From Pseudomonas helleri (GTDB lineage: Bacteria; Pseudomonadota; Gammaproteobacteria; Pseudomonadales; Pseudomonadaceae), in contig NZ_JYLD01000004.1 in NCBI RefSeq assembly GCF_001043025.1, positions 124,001 to 188,000 on the forward strand: a DNA stretch of 64,000 nucleotides, given 5' to 3'. Made by a program: the position numbers and the translations under genes. Positions 40,013 through 48,884 of this stretch are shown piece after piece. Position 1 is the first letter of the stretch. Every line of letters starts with the position of its first letter. The notes below the pieces were generated by a model, which was not told where the DNA came from, made no database searches, and worked only from the letters and a program-made list of their open reading frames with translations.

Positions 40013-41827
40013 TTAAGCAACCAATTTAAATTCAACAGTCGGGAAAGTTTGATAGCTCTCCCCACCATCGAAACTGACACTGGTTTTAATCGAAAATATT
40101 TCACCCAACGTCAACCCATTGAGGTAACTCAACGGTAAGATCACATCAAACTTCCCGAGCTGAGCCTCAGCCAGCACTACTTTTCGGCTGCGGCATAAAT
40201 CATAGTTTTCACCCGCATCACTTACTCCGCCATTAGCCTCAATGGTGACTAATTGATCTGCTGCCATGAATTTCCACTTATCCAGATAAAACGGGGCACC
40301 GCTACTTGGCACTTTCGCCCGTGAAATCTCTGTTACTGCGCCCTCCAACGCACATTTCAAACGTGTGTATTGGTTGACGGGCAATTTATTAATCTCAATA
40401 TTGAAGGGGGCTGAATAGTAAATTTCCTTATCATCCACCGGGTGCTCAGGTACGACGCTATACACGACATCTATTCGCTTACCCATATAGGCCGGAATAA
40501 ACTCCAACGGAACTTTGAATTCTCGTGGATTACTTTCTAGTGCCGCCCCCGTGTAAGCTGCACTCCCATCTACAAAAGCCCATTCAACGTGTACCGTATC
40601 GCCCGCCTCAATAATTGCAGCATCCGGGACTATCACACTCGCCCCGCGCACTGCCCCCTCCATTGCATCATACATAAACTGATCTTCATCATCCGGATAG
40701 GCTGTTTTAACCATTGGCGCAATTAAACTTCGCGTTTGGCGAACTTGGAACTCTAATACATTAGAAGTTCTCGATAGCTTATGACGGCCCCACTGATAAA
40801 ATAGTTGGATCGTCTGCCAGTTGTTAGCCTTTAACCAATTAGCGTCAAACACACACTCCACTCTGCCACTGTCTAGGTTCGATGGGTCAACGCGCAGTGT
40901 TTTTAATGCACTTAATGTCTGCACAGTGCTCATTCCGTACACTCGAATGTCATCTCCTATTCGGGCCCCTTCGTACAAAGGGATACGTACAGTAATACCG
41001 TTGGGGTACTTATCCGGGTTAACGTCCGCGCCACTAAAACTATCAAATATAGGCGCTTCCAGTTTTGGCTCTACAGCAGGAATGATCTCATAGCGTTGTC
41101 GGCTTGCAATTGAAGTTAAACCACTGTCATTCGGCGCATAGTCAATTGTGTAATCCAGGTAGCCAAAGCCATTTTCGATAAAGTCAAATAAAGACTTCTC
41201 AATAATCCATGACAGCGGTTTACCAATATCGTTGCTTTGCAGAATATATTGATAAGTATCCGAGTCACCCGGATCACTCGGGTCGCCCGGATCGCTGCCC
41301 TGCATATACCCAGACCAAGAAAAAGTAACTTTGTCTCCTACGGCCATTGCTTGATAGGGCAGTACGCTGACACTGCCCCCCTCCCCAGGAAGCTCATCAA
41401 TATTGATACACAGTGCATGAGACTGCGTAATATGAGCGGCCGGAAGTAACTGTGCAGGACGTTTACCGATATAAATCATTAAACGTCTGGACTCTGCACT
41501 TATTGTCGTTTCGCCCTTGAGTCTTACTGCATAAGAATAAAAAGCCCAGCCCTGATCCAGTGGCGCAATTGCAATGTTAGGTAGATTGACCAGCATCCCC
41601 TTGGCCAGCTCGGCTTCTGATCCTGAAACGTCAACGGGGGAATCAATAAAATCGATGACCTCACCGCTTTCACTGCACCCACGCCAATTCGGATAAAGTG
41701 TATCGCCTTCTATAATACCGTCGTATTTGATATAGGTCAGAAGGGGGCCTGAACCCAACTCCTCCAAATCCAAAACTTTTTCGGCATCTAAACTTTCAAT
41801 GATAGGTAGCGGAAATGTATCAGCCAC
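40013..41827 (-). CDS. Ig-like repeat protein A, first gene of the Rhs/P47-like operon
   Basis: A 604-residue protein made of repeated beta-sandwich-like segments of about 100-120 residues, with no signal peptide or membrane segment. A low-complexity linker GSDPGDPSDPGDSD occurs near residue 186. Its C-terminal part (KWKFMAADQLVTI and the ending EFKLVA) resembles the end of Ig-like protein B at 52585 (VWPFMADDQYIKF). The start is a GTG at 41827 with a GGAG site. It heads the six-gene minus-strand operon, 39 bases before the first P47-like gene, and is divergent from the full-length Rhs gene. The fold suggests binding or scaffolding; export route and partner are unknown. Confidence 0.7.
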   Translation of the reverse strand: MADTFPLPIIESLDAEKVLDLEELGSGPLLTYIKYDGIIEGDTLYPNWRGCSESGEVIDFIDSPVDVSGSEAELAKGMLVNLPNIAIAPLDQGWAFYSYAVRLKGETTISAESRRLMIYIGKRPAQLLPAAHITQSHALCINIDELPGEGGSVSVLPYQAMAVGDKVTFSWSGYMQGSDPGDPSDPGDSDTYQYILQSNDIGKPLSWIIEKSLFDFIENGFGYLDYTIDYAPNDSGLTSIASRQRYEIIPAVEPKLEAPIFDSFSGADVNPDKYPNGITVRIPLYEGARIGDDIRVYGMSTVQTLSALKTLRVDPSNLDSGRVECVFDANWLKANNWQTIQLFYQWGRHKLSRTSNVLEFQVRQTRSLIAPMVKTAYPDDEDQFMYDAMEGAVRGASVIVPDAAIIEAGDTVHVEWAFVDGSAAYTGAALESNPREFKVPLEFIPAYMGKRIDVVYSVVPEHPVDDKEIYYSAPFNIEINKLPVNQYTRLKCALEGAVTEISRAKVPSSGAPFYLDKWKFMAADQLVTIEANGGVSDAGENYDLCRSRKVVLAEAQLGKFDVILPLSYLNGLTLGEIFSIKTSVSFDGGESYQTFPTVEFKLVA

Positions 41828-42142
41828 GACAATTACTCCACAGAGGCATTTAATAAGCAGACACTTAACGCCAGTGTCCCCAGCTTGAGCCTGACGATTT
41901 TTTTCAGGTTACGCTCTAAATCATCATGCGCCTACTAGCTAATCTGATAGGTTCGCGCCGCGCTTACAGCTGTTAGTCTTGGCTTACACGCTCACGTATT
42001 CACCTTGCTACCAGGTTTATTTTGTACATGATTACCGGCCTTTTTAATTTCGTGAGCTCATCGCTCTGAGGTCAGCATTGCCTATCGTTAACCATAATAA
42101 CCATTCACTTATTGCCCACTCTTTAAGAAGAGACCCAGACTC
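41828..42142. other. Divergent control region of the two Rhs transcripts
   Basis: A 315-base A+T-rich gap between the minus-strand operon and the plus-strand Rhs gene. It must contain both promoters. I could not pick convincing -35/-10 pairs, operators or inverted repeats of invertible-switch type. Confidence 0.5.
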
Positions 42143-45100
42143 ATGACCACTCCAACTGCGGTGCACTCCAATGCTTTCAATTTTCTAGGTGCCCTACAAA
42201 GCGGCGTTGATCAACGCACGGGGCAATACACCCTGTCGATCAATTTGCCAGAGATTAAAAGCAACTCTCTCAACGGCCCCAGTATCCCGCTGGTATTGAG
42301 CTTTAGCCCCATTAGCCGTATCGATCGAGGCTTTGGTTATGGCTGGAATTTATATCTCACGCATTTTGATATAAGCACTCAAATTATTTCACTACGCTCC
42401 GGTGAAACCTTCAAAGTCACTGAATGGGACAGCATTACCTCACGCGCAATTATCCCCGAGCAGCGGCTTGATACGTTTCATTTATACGATGAGGGTAATA
42501 ATCAATATCGCGTCATGCATCTTTCAGGAGAGATGGAAATCCTGGTTAATCAGGGCACTGTCGCGATGCCTGAAGAATTTTATTCTGCACAAGGTCAAAA
42601 AATCACTTTGGCCTATACGGACTTTCAAGGTGAGCCTTTTTTAAATGCTATTACCGACTCTGACGATTTGCCGATATTGTCTATAGAACGCGACCCCAAT
42701 GATGACTTCGTGCACATCGACATATACCCATTTTCCGGAGGTCAGGGGCAGCCGATTGCGCGCTATAGCTTGGAGCTAACGGGGGTCGATAATCACGTCA
42801 CTAAAATCCACTTGCCTTCTGACGATTTGGCTTCTTGGGCATTTGAATATAGACAGGTTTTTGAATGCCTGTGTCTGGAAAAAGTCACCACGCCAACCGG
42901 TGGGCATGAAGCCATTACTTATGACAGTCAAGGTCATTTGCACCCAGCATCCGGCACCAGCCCGCTGCCACGTGTTGCTACCCATGTGGTGTTTCCATTG
43001 TTTGATCAACCGCCGATCGAGTACCACTATAGCTACAGCGACGAGAACTTTATGGGCTATGGCGCAGGCGGCTTTGACTGGGATGACGATGGCCTTGATA
43101 ACCTATTCAAGGTGAATAACGATTACACCTATCACAGTACCGAATCATTGATTGTTGAGGGTAAGGCCGAACGAATAATAGAACGCAGGTTTAATCGTTA
43201 TCATTTGTTGAGCCATGAAGTCACCACACAAAATGATCATGTTCACCGTGTCATCAATGAGTACCCACTTTATAGTGGTCAATCTTTTTACCAGCAAATG
43301 CCATACTGCCAAATGCCGATCAAAGTTAAAAGTACCTGGTATTTGGCTAATGATATAAATCAACTGCGTAGCGCATCAACCTCTACAACTTATTCTCACC
43401 GAGGAAACGTGTTGAGCCATACCACAGAAGAAGGGATGGTGGAGCTTTACACTTACTACAGCGCAAAAGGTGAAGACTCTGACGGCTACTTCTGCCCTCC
43501 CGACCCAGAAGGCTTTGTGTACCGAGTACGTGATAAGAAAGTTATTCCGGCTCCCACTTCAACCGGCGAACCTGCAAACGCCTTGCTCACACGTTATTCT
43601 TATATGGCATTACCCTCTCTGGCTAGAGAGCGCGTCGACACTTTCTGTGTGCAGGAGAGCGAAACTCTCTTCGAAATCAAAGATGAACTCATTTTTGAAC
43701 TGCAGAACAAGGTGGTGAGTTATTTTGATCTCCCGCAAGATCCACTGCTGCATGGTCGCATCCAACAGGAAGCCTTAACACTCAACAACAACACCACGAC
43801 TACTGAATACACGTACACGCGCCTTGACGACTTATCAGTGTTGGAGATCACGGAAACTATCAAGAGTGAGTTAGACCCAAAAACTCCGTTGAGTAAAACG
43901 CTGTTGAGGCAAGTATCCCTCTATACCGGCCTGCTGCAATACACGCTGGAAGGCGATGTTGCCCTACAGTACAGCTATGACGCGCTGGACAGGCTCATTC
44001 GACAAACTGTTGCTCCCGGCACTGATGTCGAAACCTCACTGTCCTATGCCTATGCACTCAGTGTAGAAGGCACCCAAGCCAAGCAAGTTGTGACAAATGC
44101 AGATGGCATTGAGACTCATACGTATGTTGATGGACTTAATCGCGCCGTTCGTACGACCCTGATTGATCCCGGCAGCCCACTAACTGTAGAGCGCCAAGTG
44201 TATTCCGCGCTTTACGACGTACGAGGCAATCTGGTCAGGGAAACCGAACATGACTGGATTGATGATGAGGAACGCTTATCCAGCAGTTTGATCGACTATG
44301 ACGATTGGGGTCAGCAATTTTGTGTCACTGCGGCCGATGGCGTACAGACAGTCGAATATAACGACCCGATTGGTATTTCTGTAGGCACGCCGCCTGTCAA
44401 GCGGGCTACACAGACCCTCTACACCCAAAACAAAACAACGCCACAGCTAATCAGCGGCCTGACAATCAGCGTATTCAATGCATTCAAAAAACCGATAAAA
44501 ACTGAAATATACACTGCCAACCGCACGCTAATGTCGGTCGATACTTATACATATGACGGTTTTGGACGCTGTATTGAGACAACCGACACGGCCAAACTCA
44601 CTACGCGCTTTACTTACGATGCATGGTCCCGTCTGACAAGCACAACATTGCCCGATCTTACCCGAGTCAGCAGCGAATATGCCTCACACAGTAGCGGCGA
44701 GCTACGTGTTGCCACGCGCGTTCAACCCAATAATCACTTGCTTAAAGAGTACCTCGCGGGTGAACAGCAGTTTGATGGATTTGCACGACTCACCCAAATG
44801 ACAACCGGTAAACGTAGCGAGCTTTATGACTATGTCGACGGGCAAAATCTGATCAGTCGCCTGACCAAAGCCAGTGGGACGCCCATTGACTATACCTATG
44901 ACCTTAGACTTACCACTCAGGCGAAAACCACAGACGTCGCAGGCGAGGAGCTGTCCACCTTCAAATATAACGCTGTTAATGCATTGATGAGCTCAGCCGT
45001 CAACCCTGAAGGTAGATTGACCTACCTCTACAATAGTCATAAACAAATGATCAGTGAAACACGCACTGATAACAGTGGGACAACTTGGGAAACGCAATTT

Positions 45101-47071
45101 ACCTATTCATTACAAGGTCTGCCCCTTAGCAAAACCGAATACAACGGCATGCGCAGAATCTACGAATATGATGACAACGCGCGTCTTTTACGCGTACAAC
45201 AGTCTGAAGACGATGAGGATAAAGCGCTGAGTGTGAGCTTTGCTTACAACAGCCTGGGCCAGTTATCGCAGACGATAACGAGTGACCGTGCAGCCGATAC
45301 CCTATTAACAGTTGAGATTGGGTATAACGATCAAGGACAGGAAGTGCTGCGCTCACAAACCTTGAACAGTGAAGCGCCACGCATTCTCGGCCAGACGTGG
45401 TACCCCAATAACCTGCTACGCACACGTGAACTTAACAGTGACGGTGCCCTGCTATTGAAAGAAACATTTGAATATGACGCCCGCGGCCGACTGCGGCTGC
45501 ATATATGCGAAGGTGATAACTTACCCAAGGATCGTTATGGCAATGCAATTACTCGACAAACGTTCAGGTTTGATTCGCTTGACAATATTCAACGCTGCGC
45601 CACCATATTTGCCGACGCTACAACGGATCTTGCCCAGTTCACCTACGACATTGAAGATAAGTGCCGCCTTCTAAACGTGACCCATACTCACCCTTCCTAC
45701 CCAGCAACTCAGGCATTCGAGTATGACGCTAATGGCAACATGCTCAATGATGAGCAGAACCAGCGTCTTATCTATGACTCCCAAGGCCGACTGCTGCAAG
45801 TTGAGGCGGTCCGGGATGCGCAGATCAGCGGGCGTTATCGCTACGATGCACACAATCAATTAATCACCACTCAAGTCGGCGAGCAGCCTGAAACCTTGCG
45901 CTTTTATGAAGGTAATCGCCTGAGCCTTTCAGTTCAAGAAGGTATTAGCACTCACTTTCTGACCATCAGCGGGCAGCCGATCGGCCAACAACAGGCTGGC
46001 GACGACAGTAAAACCCTGGTGTTACTGACTGACGCCAGTCATACCGTAGTCGGCGAGTGCTTGCAAAATCAGTTATTGACCGCTAGCTACACTGCTTATG
46101 GCGAACGCAGCAGTGAACAAAACCTGCAAAGCCTGATGGCATTCAATGGCGAAGTGCGTGATGAGGCCAGTGGTTGGTATTTACTCGGTAAAGGCTACCG
46201 AGCTTACAACCCACAACTGATGCGCTTCCACAGTCCCGATTCGATGAGTCCATTTGGTGCGGGTGGGCTAAATCCATATGCGTATTGCCTGGGCAATCCC
46301 ATTGCATTAAGTGACCCCACCGGGCATGCGGGTTCAGGTCGCAACATTCGTCCTAAATATGTAGCGCCGCGTAGCAGCGGTGGCGGTATCGGCGCCTGGA
46401 TAGGCGTGATTATTGGTGCTGTGCTTTTAGTTGCAACTGTAATCGCAACGGTATTTTTCCCACCTGTGGCAGCCATAGCTTCGAGTGTGGCAACCAGTTT
46501 CACAACAGCTCTGTCTGCACTGACAAGTTCTACGCCAGTACTCATGGCTGGCTATGCAGTTAGCTATTGGACTTCGACCATCATCACCACCTTCATCACA
46601 GCACCGACAATTTTGGAAAAAACTTTTGTGGCTCTTGATGCAGTGACGACCAGCTTAGATGCGATATCCATAGGCACAAAGAGTCCAACATTAGCCAATG
46701 TTCTGGACAAGGCTAACTGGACACTGCTGGCTGCAGACGCTACGTTGGCAATCACGCGAATACTTGACCTTGACCTTGCCCTTGACCTTGCTAAAGCTGC
46801 GACCTCCAGTGGGCTTAGAGCTACACGCAATGTACAAAAATCTTTAGCCTCATTTACACCTATAGAGGCTGGAGTAACGACATCAGTAGGAGATGCTAAA
46901 TTATTTAATCCAGCAACCTCTTCGACTGACGTCTATACGATTGATATCTATTCAAAAGTGCCAGATATAAAACCCCTTAATCCTTACCGTTTGGCTAAAA
47001 CTTACCCTACTGTCGAGACTCCAGATCGCGTCATAACTACTGAAGCAGGTGTTCGCAATACCAGGGCGTGA
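42143..47071 (+). CDS. Full-length Rhs protein with variable C-terminal domain
   Basis: A 1642-residue Rhs/YD-repeat protein. The N-terminus (AVHSNAFNFLGALQSGVDQR) and GFGYGWNLYLTHF match its truncated paralogue. YD repeats run to about residue 1300, and the Rhs-associated core is clear near residues 1360-1395 (RFHSPDSMSPFGAGGLNPYAYCLGNPIALSDPTG). After the core, about 245 residues are unlike other Rhs tips I know. They open with a Gly-rich linker and a long hydrophobic stretch (about 1412-1450) and end in a polar segment. Rhs proteins encapsulate and release such tips as toxins. No PAAR or signal peptide is present, and no small immunity gene follows within 400 bases. ATG at 42143 with a weak AAGAAGAGA site. 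Confidence 0.88.
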   Translation: MTTPTAVHSNAFNFLGALQSGVDQRTGQYTLSINLPEIKSNSLNGPSIPLVLSFSPISRIDRGFGYGWNLYLTHFDISTQIISLRSGETFKVTEWDSITSRAIIPEQRLDTFHLYDEGNNQYRVMHLSGEMEILVNQGTVAMPEEFYSAQGQKITLAYTDFQGEPFLNAITDSDDLPILSIERDPNDDFVHIDIYPFSGGQGQPIARYSLELTGVDNHVTKIHLPSDDLASWAFEYRQVFECLCLEKVTTPTGGHEAITYDSQGHLHPASGTSPLPRVATHVVFPLFDQPPIEYHYSYSDENFMGYGAGGFDWDDDGLDNLFKVNNDYTYHSTESLIVEGKAERIIERRFNRYHLLSHEVTTQNDHVHRVINEYPLYSGQSFYQQMPYCQMPIKVKSTWYLANDINQLRSASTSTTYSHRGNVLSHTTEEGMVELYTYYSAKGEDSDGYFCPPDPEGFVYRVRDKKVIPAPTSTGEPANALLTRYSYMALPSLARERVDTFCVQESETLFEIKDELIFELQNKVVSYFDLPQDPLLHGRIQQEALTLNNNTTTTEYTYTRLDDLSVLEITETIKSELDPKTPLSKTLLRQVSLYTGLLQYTLEGDVALQYSYDALDRLIRQTVAPGTDVETSLSYAYALSVEGTQAKQVVTNADGIETHTYVDGLNRAVRTTLIDPGSPLTVERQVYSALYDVRGNLVRETEHDWIDDEERLSSSLIDYDDWGQQFCVTAADGVQTVEYNDPIGISVGTPPVKRATQTLYTQNKTTPQLISGLTISVFNAFKKPIKTEIYTANRTLMSVDTYTYDGFGRCIETTDTAKLTTRFTYDAWSRLTSTTLPDLTRVSSEYASHSSGELRVATRVQPNNHLLKEYLAGEQQFDGFARLTQMTTGKRSELYDYVDGQNLISRLTKASGTPIDYTYDLRLTTQAKTTDVAGEELSTFKYNAVNALMSSAVNPEGRLTYLYNSHKQMISETRTDNSGTTWETQFTYSLQGLPLSKTEYNGMRRIYEYDDNARLLRVQQSEDDEDKALSVSFAYNSLGQLSQTITSDRAADTLLTVEIGYNDQGQEVLRSQTLNSEAPRILGQTWYPNNLLRTRELNSDGALLLKETFEYDARGRLRLHICEGDNLPKDRYGNAITRQTFRFDSLDNIQRCATIFADATTDLAQFTYDIEDKCRLLNVTHTHPSYPATQAFEYDANGNMLNDEQNQRLIYDSQGRLLQVEAVRDAQISGRYRYDAHNQLITTQVGEQPETLRFYEGNRLSLSVQEGISTHFLTISGQPIGQQQAGDDSKTLVLLTDASHTVVGECLQNQLLTASYTAYGERSSEQNLQSLMAFNGEVRDEASGWYLLGKGYRAYNPQLMRFHSPDSMSPFGAGGLNPYAYCLGNPIALSDPTGHAGSGRNIRPKYVAPRSSGGGIGAWIGVIIGAVLLVATVIATVFFPPVAAIASSVATSFTTALSALTSSTPVLMAGYAVSYWTSTIITTFITAPTILEKTFVALDAVTTSLDAISIGTKSPTLANVLDKANWTLLAADATLAITRILDLDLALDLAKAATSSGLRATRNVQKSLASFTPIEAGVTTSVGDAKLFNPATSSTDVYTIDIYSKVPDIKPLNPYRLAKTYPTVETPDRVITTEAGVRNTRA
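46328..47068 (+). other. Polymorphic C-terminal tip of the Rhs protein
   Basis: Coding segment for the roughly 247 residues after the Rhs core motif. It is visibly A+T-richer than the preceding shell. It encodes a hydrophobic region (VIIGAVLLVATVIATVFF), a helical Ala/Thr-rich stretch and a polar end. No known nuclease, deaminase or ADP-ribosyltransferase motif was recognised. It may be pore-forming, or the tip may be eroded. Confidence 0.6.
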
Positions 47072-47480
47072 ATATAGGGTAATTCTTAAAAACTTCTCGC
47101 CCAAGTGAAACATTTGGCTCGAACAAGCTGAACAGTTCAGTCAGTAGACACAGATACCTTTCGCGTGAAATACATTATTTTACGTGAAGGGTATTATGTG
47201 ACTGCAGCACTTATATCCCCCCTATAAGCCGCACGCGCTATGCGCTTGATCCAGTTGAACCGATGTGAGAGGCGGACCTGCCCAGTTCACTCAACCGCTG
47301 GAATATTAAATTCTAAATTTTCACCACCTGATAATTGAGAGTTCTCTCATATCTCAACCCGCTCAACCCCTGCAAAATCTGCCCTCTGAAACAACGCTAC
47401 CCCTTTATAATCACCCTTATGTGCACTCGGCAATGTTTCGCATTTATACGCCGAACACATTTCCAAACAGGTTATACACC
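47072..47480. other. Gap between Rhs gene and fimbrial operon
   Basis: About 410 A+T-rich bases without a supported gene. A hairpin with two G-U pairs (TTCGCGTGAAAT/ATTTTACGTGAA, 47160-47188) could end the Rhs transcript, but no U-tract follows. The fimbrial promoter should be in the second half. No paired inverted repeats or recombinase suggest an invertible promoter. Confidence 0.5.
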
Positions 47481-48011
47481 ATGAAAAGCTCATTAATAAC
47501 CTTGGGTCTTCTGACAGCCCTGACAGGTACCTCTGCCTTTGCCAACACCGGCACTATCAACTTCGTCGGTAAAATCGACAGTTCAACATGCCCTATAGAA
47601 GTGGTAAACCCAGGCAGTGGTGCGGTGACCAACGAGGTCAGCATGGGTTCTATATCACCCTCACGCTTTACTGAAGTCGGCCAGGAGTATCCGGGGAATG
47701 ACTTTATTCTTCGTATACCCTTAGATGCGGATTGCGCTGTTGTAAATGCTGGAACCGTAACCTTCACCAGTAATGCTGCTGGTGATAATTATGCAACTAA
47801 AGTATATACAGGCGCAGCCACCGGGGTTGCAATTCTTATAAAGGATCATACAGGTGAGCCTGTGAAGAACGGCATCGCATCCAAATCCTATGTCTTGGAC
47901 CCTCTCAAGGTTAACGACATGAAGTTTGATGCTTATTATGTCTCAACCTCAAAAGACGTGAGTGCCGGACCGGCTGATGCCGATATAAACTTCCTCGTCA
48001 CTATCAAGTAA
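47481..48011 (+). CDS. Type 1-like fimbrial major subunit
   Basis: A 176-residue pilin of the chaperone-usher class. A signal peptide ends near SAFA-NT (residue 21). The mature subunit begins GTINFVGKI, the usual strand, with the conserved disulfide between Cys37 (SSTCPIEV) and Cys85 (DADCAVV). It ends with the donor-strand-type alternating C-terminus INFLVTIK. The ATG at 47481 with a weak ACAGG site is chosen over an unconserved upstream start. It is the first gene of the subunit-chaperone-usher-adhesin operon; the long leader suggests the main promoter lies just upstream. Confidence 0.9.
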   Translation: MKSSLITLGLLTALTGTSAFANTGTINFVGKIDSSTCPIEVVNPGSGAVTNEVSMGSISPSRFTEVGQEYPGNDFILRIPLDADCAVVNAGTVTFTSNAAGDNYATKVYTGAATGVAILIKDHTGEPVKNGIASKSYVLDPLKVNDMKFDAYYVSTSKDVSAGPADADINFLVTIK

Positions 48012-48094
48012 TAGCCCACTGTTTGCCCTTGCCAGCCAAGGGCAGCACTTATCTGACTCGCCAACTTCTCACCTCGCTGACAGGTCTGCACTCC

Positions 48095-48850
48095 ATGTTC
48101 GGTTTTATCAGAAAGACCACTGATTCAAAGCCTGCTTTGCTTATGATTACACTGTTATCTATATGCACTTTCTATAGCGCTTCCAACCATGCCGCCCTAG
48201 TTATAAGTGGCACCCGCATCGTGTATGACAGCGACAAGCGTAGTGTCTCCACTATTATTTCCAACCCCAGCAAAAAACCGTTTGCCGTTCAAACCTGGGT
48301 CAATACAATTGACGATGACAACACCACGGCAGTGCCTTTTATTCCATCCCCCGCTTTATTTCGATTAAATGCAGGAAAAGAACAGCACGTTCAAATCAAC
48401 CTGCTCCCCCATCAATTACCTGACAACCAAGAGTCGGTCTTTTATTTTAATGTACAAGAAATCCCTCAAACCACTAAGTCCCAAGACGGGATATTAAATA
48501 TTGCATTACGCACTCGAATTAAATTGTTCTATCGCCCTACAGCGATCAAGGGCAACCCAGAGCTTCGATTAAAAGAGCTGCAATGGTCCATGAAAAAAAT
48601 TGAGGGCAAGACTTATCTGGAGGTATATAACCCGACCCCCTATTACGTTTCCTTTCTACGCTTGGATGTTAGTTCAAACGGCCATATTCAGTCCCCTGAA
48701 AATCCGCCAATGGCTGCCCCCCTTTCTCATCAGGTTTACCCGATGGACAACACCAAGCTGGCCTCCGATATACAAGTCACGTTCTCTGCAATCAATGACT
48801 ACGGCGGCTTCAGCACACCTTTATCCCGCCCGGTAGCGTTCGCTAACTAA
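48095..48850 (+). CDS. Periplasmic fimbrial chaperone
   Basis: A PapD/FimC-like chaperone that caps pilin subunits by donor-strand complementation in the periplasm. It has 251 residues. The hydrophobic leader spans about residues 13-33. The two subunit-anchoring residues are Arg41 (SGTRIVYD) and Lys143 in the signature RIKLFYRP. Both Ig-like domains are present. The start is the ATG at 48095 (MFGFIRK), since upstream in-frame codons lack conservation; the ribosome-binding site is weak. It lies 83 bases after the pilin gene and 34 before the usher gene. Confidence 0.92.
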   Translation: MFGFIRKTTDSKPALLMITLLSICTFYSASNHAALVISGTRIVYDSDKRSVSTIISNPSKKPFAVQTWVNTIDDDNTTAVPFIPSPALFRLNAGKEQHVQINLLPHQLPDNQESVFYFNVQEIPQTTKSQDGILNIALRTRIKLFYRPTAIKGNPELRLKELQWSMKKIEGKTYLEVYNPTPYYVSFLRLDVSSNGHIQSPENPPMAAPLSHQVYPMDNTKLASDIQVTFSAINDYGGFSTPLSRPVAFAN

Positions 48851-48884
48851 AGCTTATCCCCGCATTGACCTACCAGGACCCTCC

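Noticed and set aside
30274..47071. A complete Tc insecticidal toxin complex
   Set aside because: No TcA-type pore subunit is present, and the Rhs proteins lack clear TcB/TcC partition. Only distant Rhs/SpvB-like similarity is seen.
47072..47480. Invertible fimbrial promoter switch
   Set aside because: No matching distant inverted repeats and no tyrosine recombinase gene nearby.
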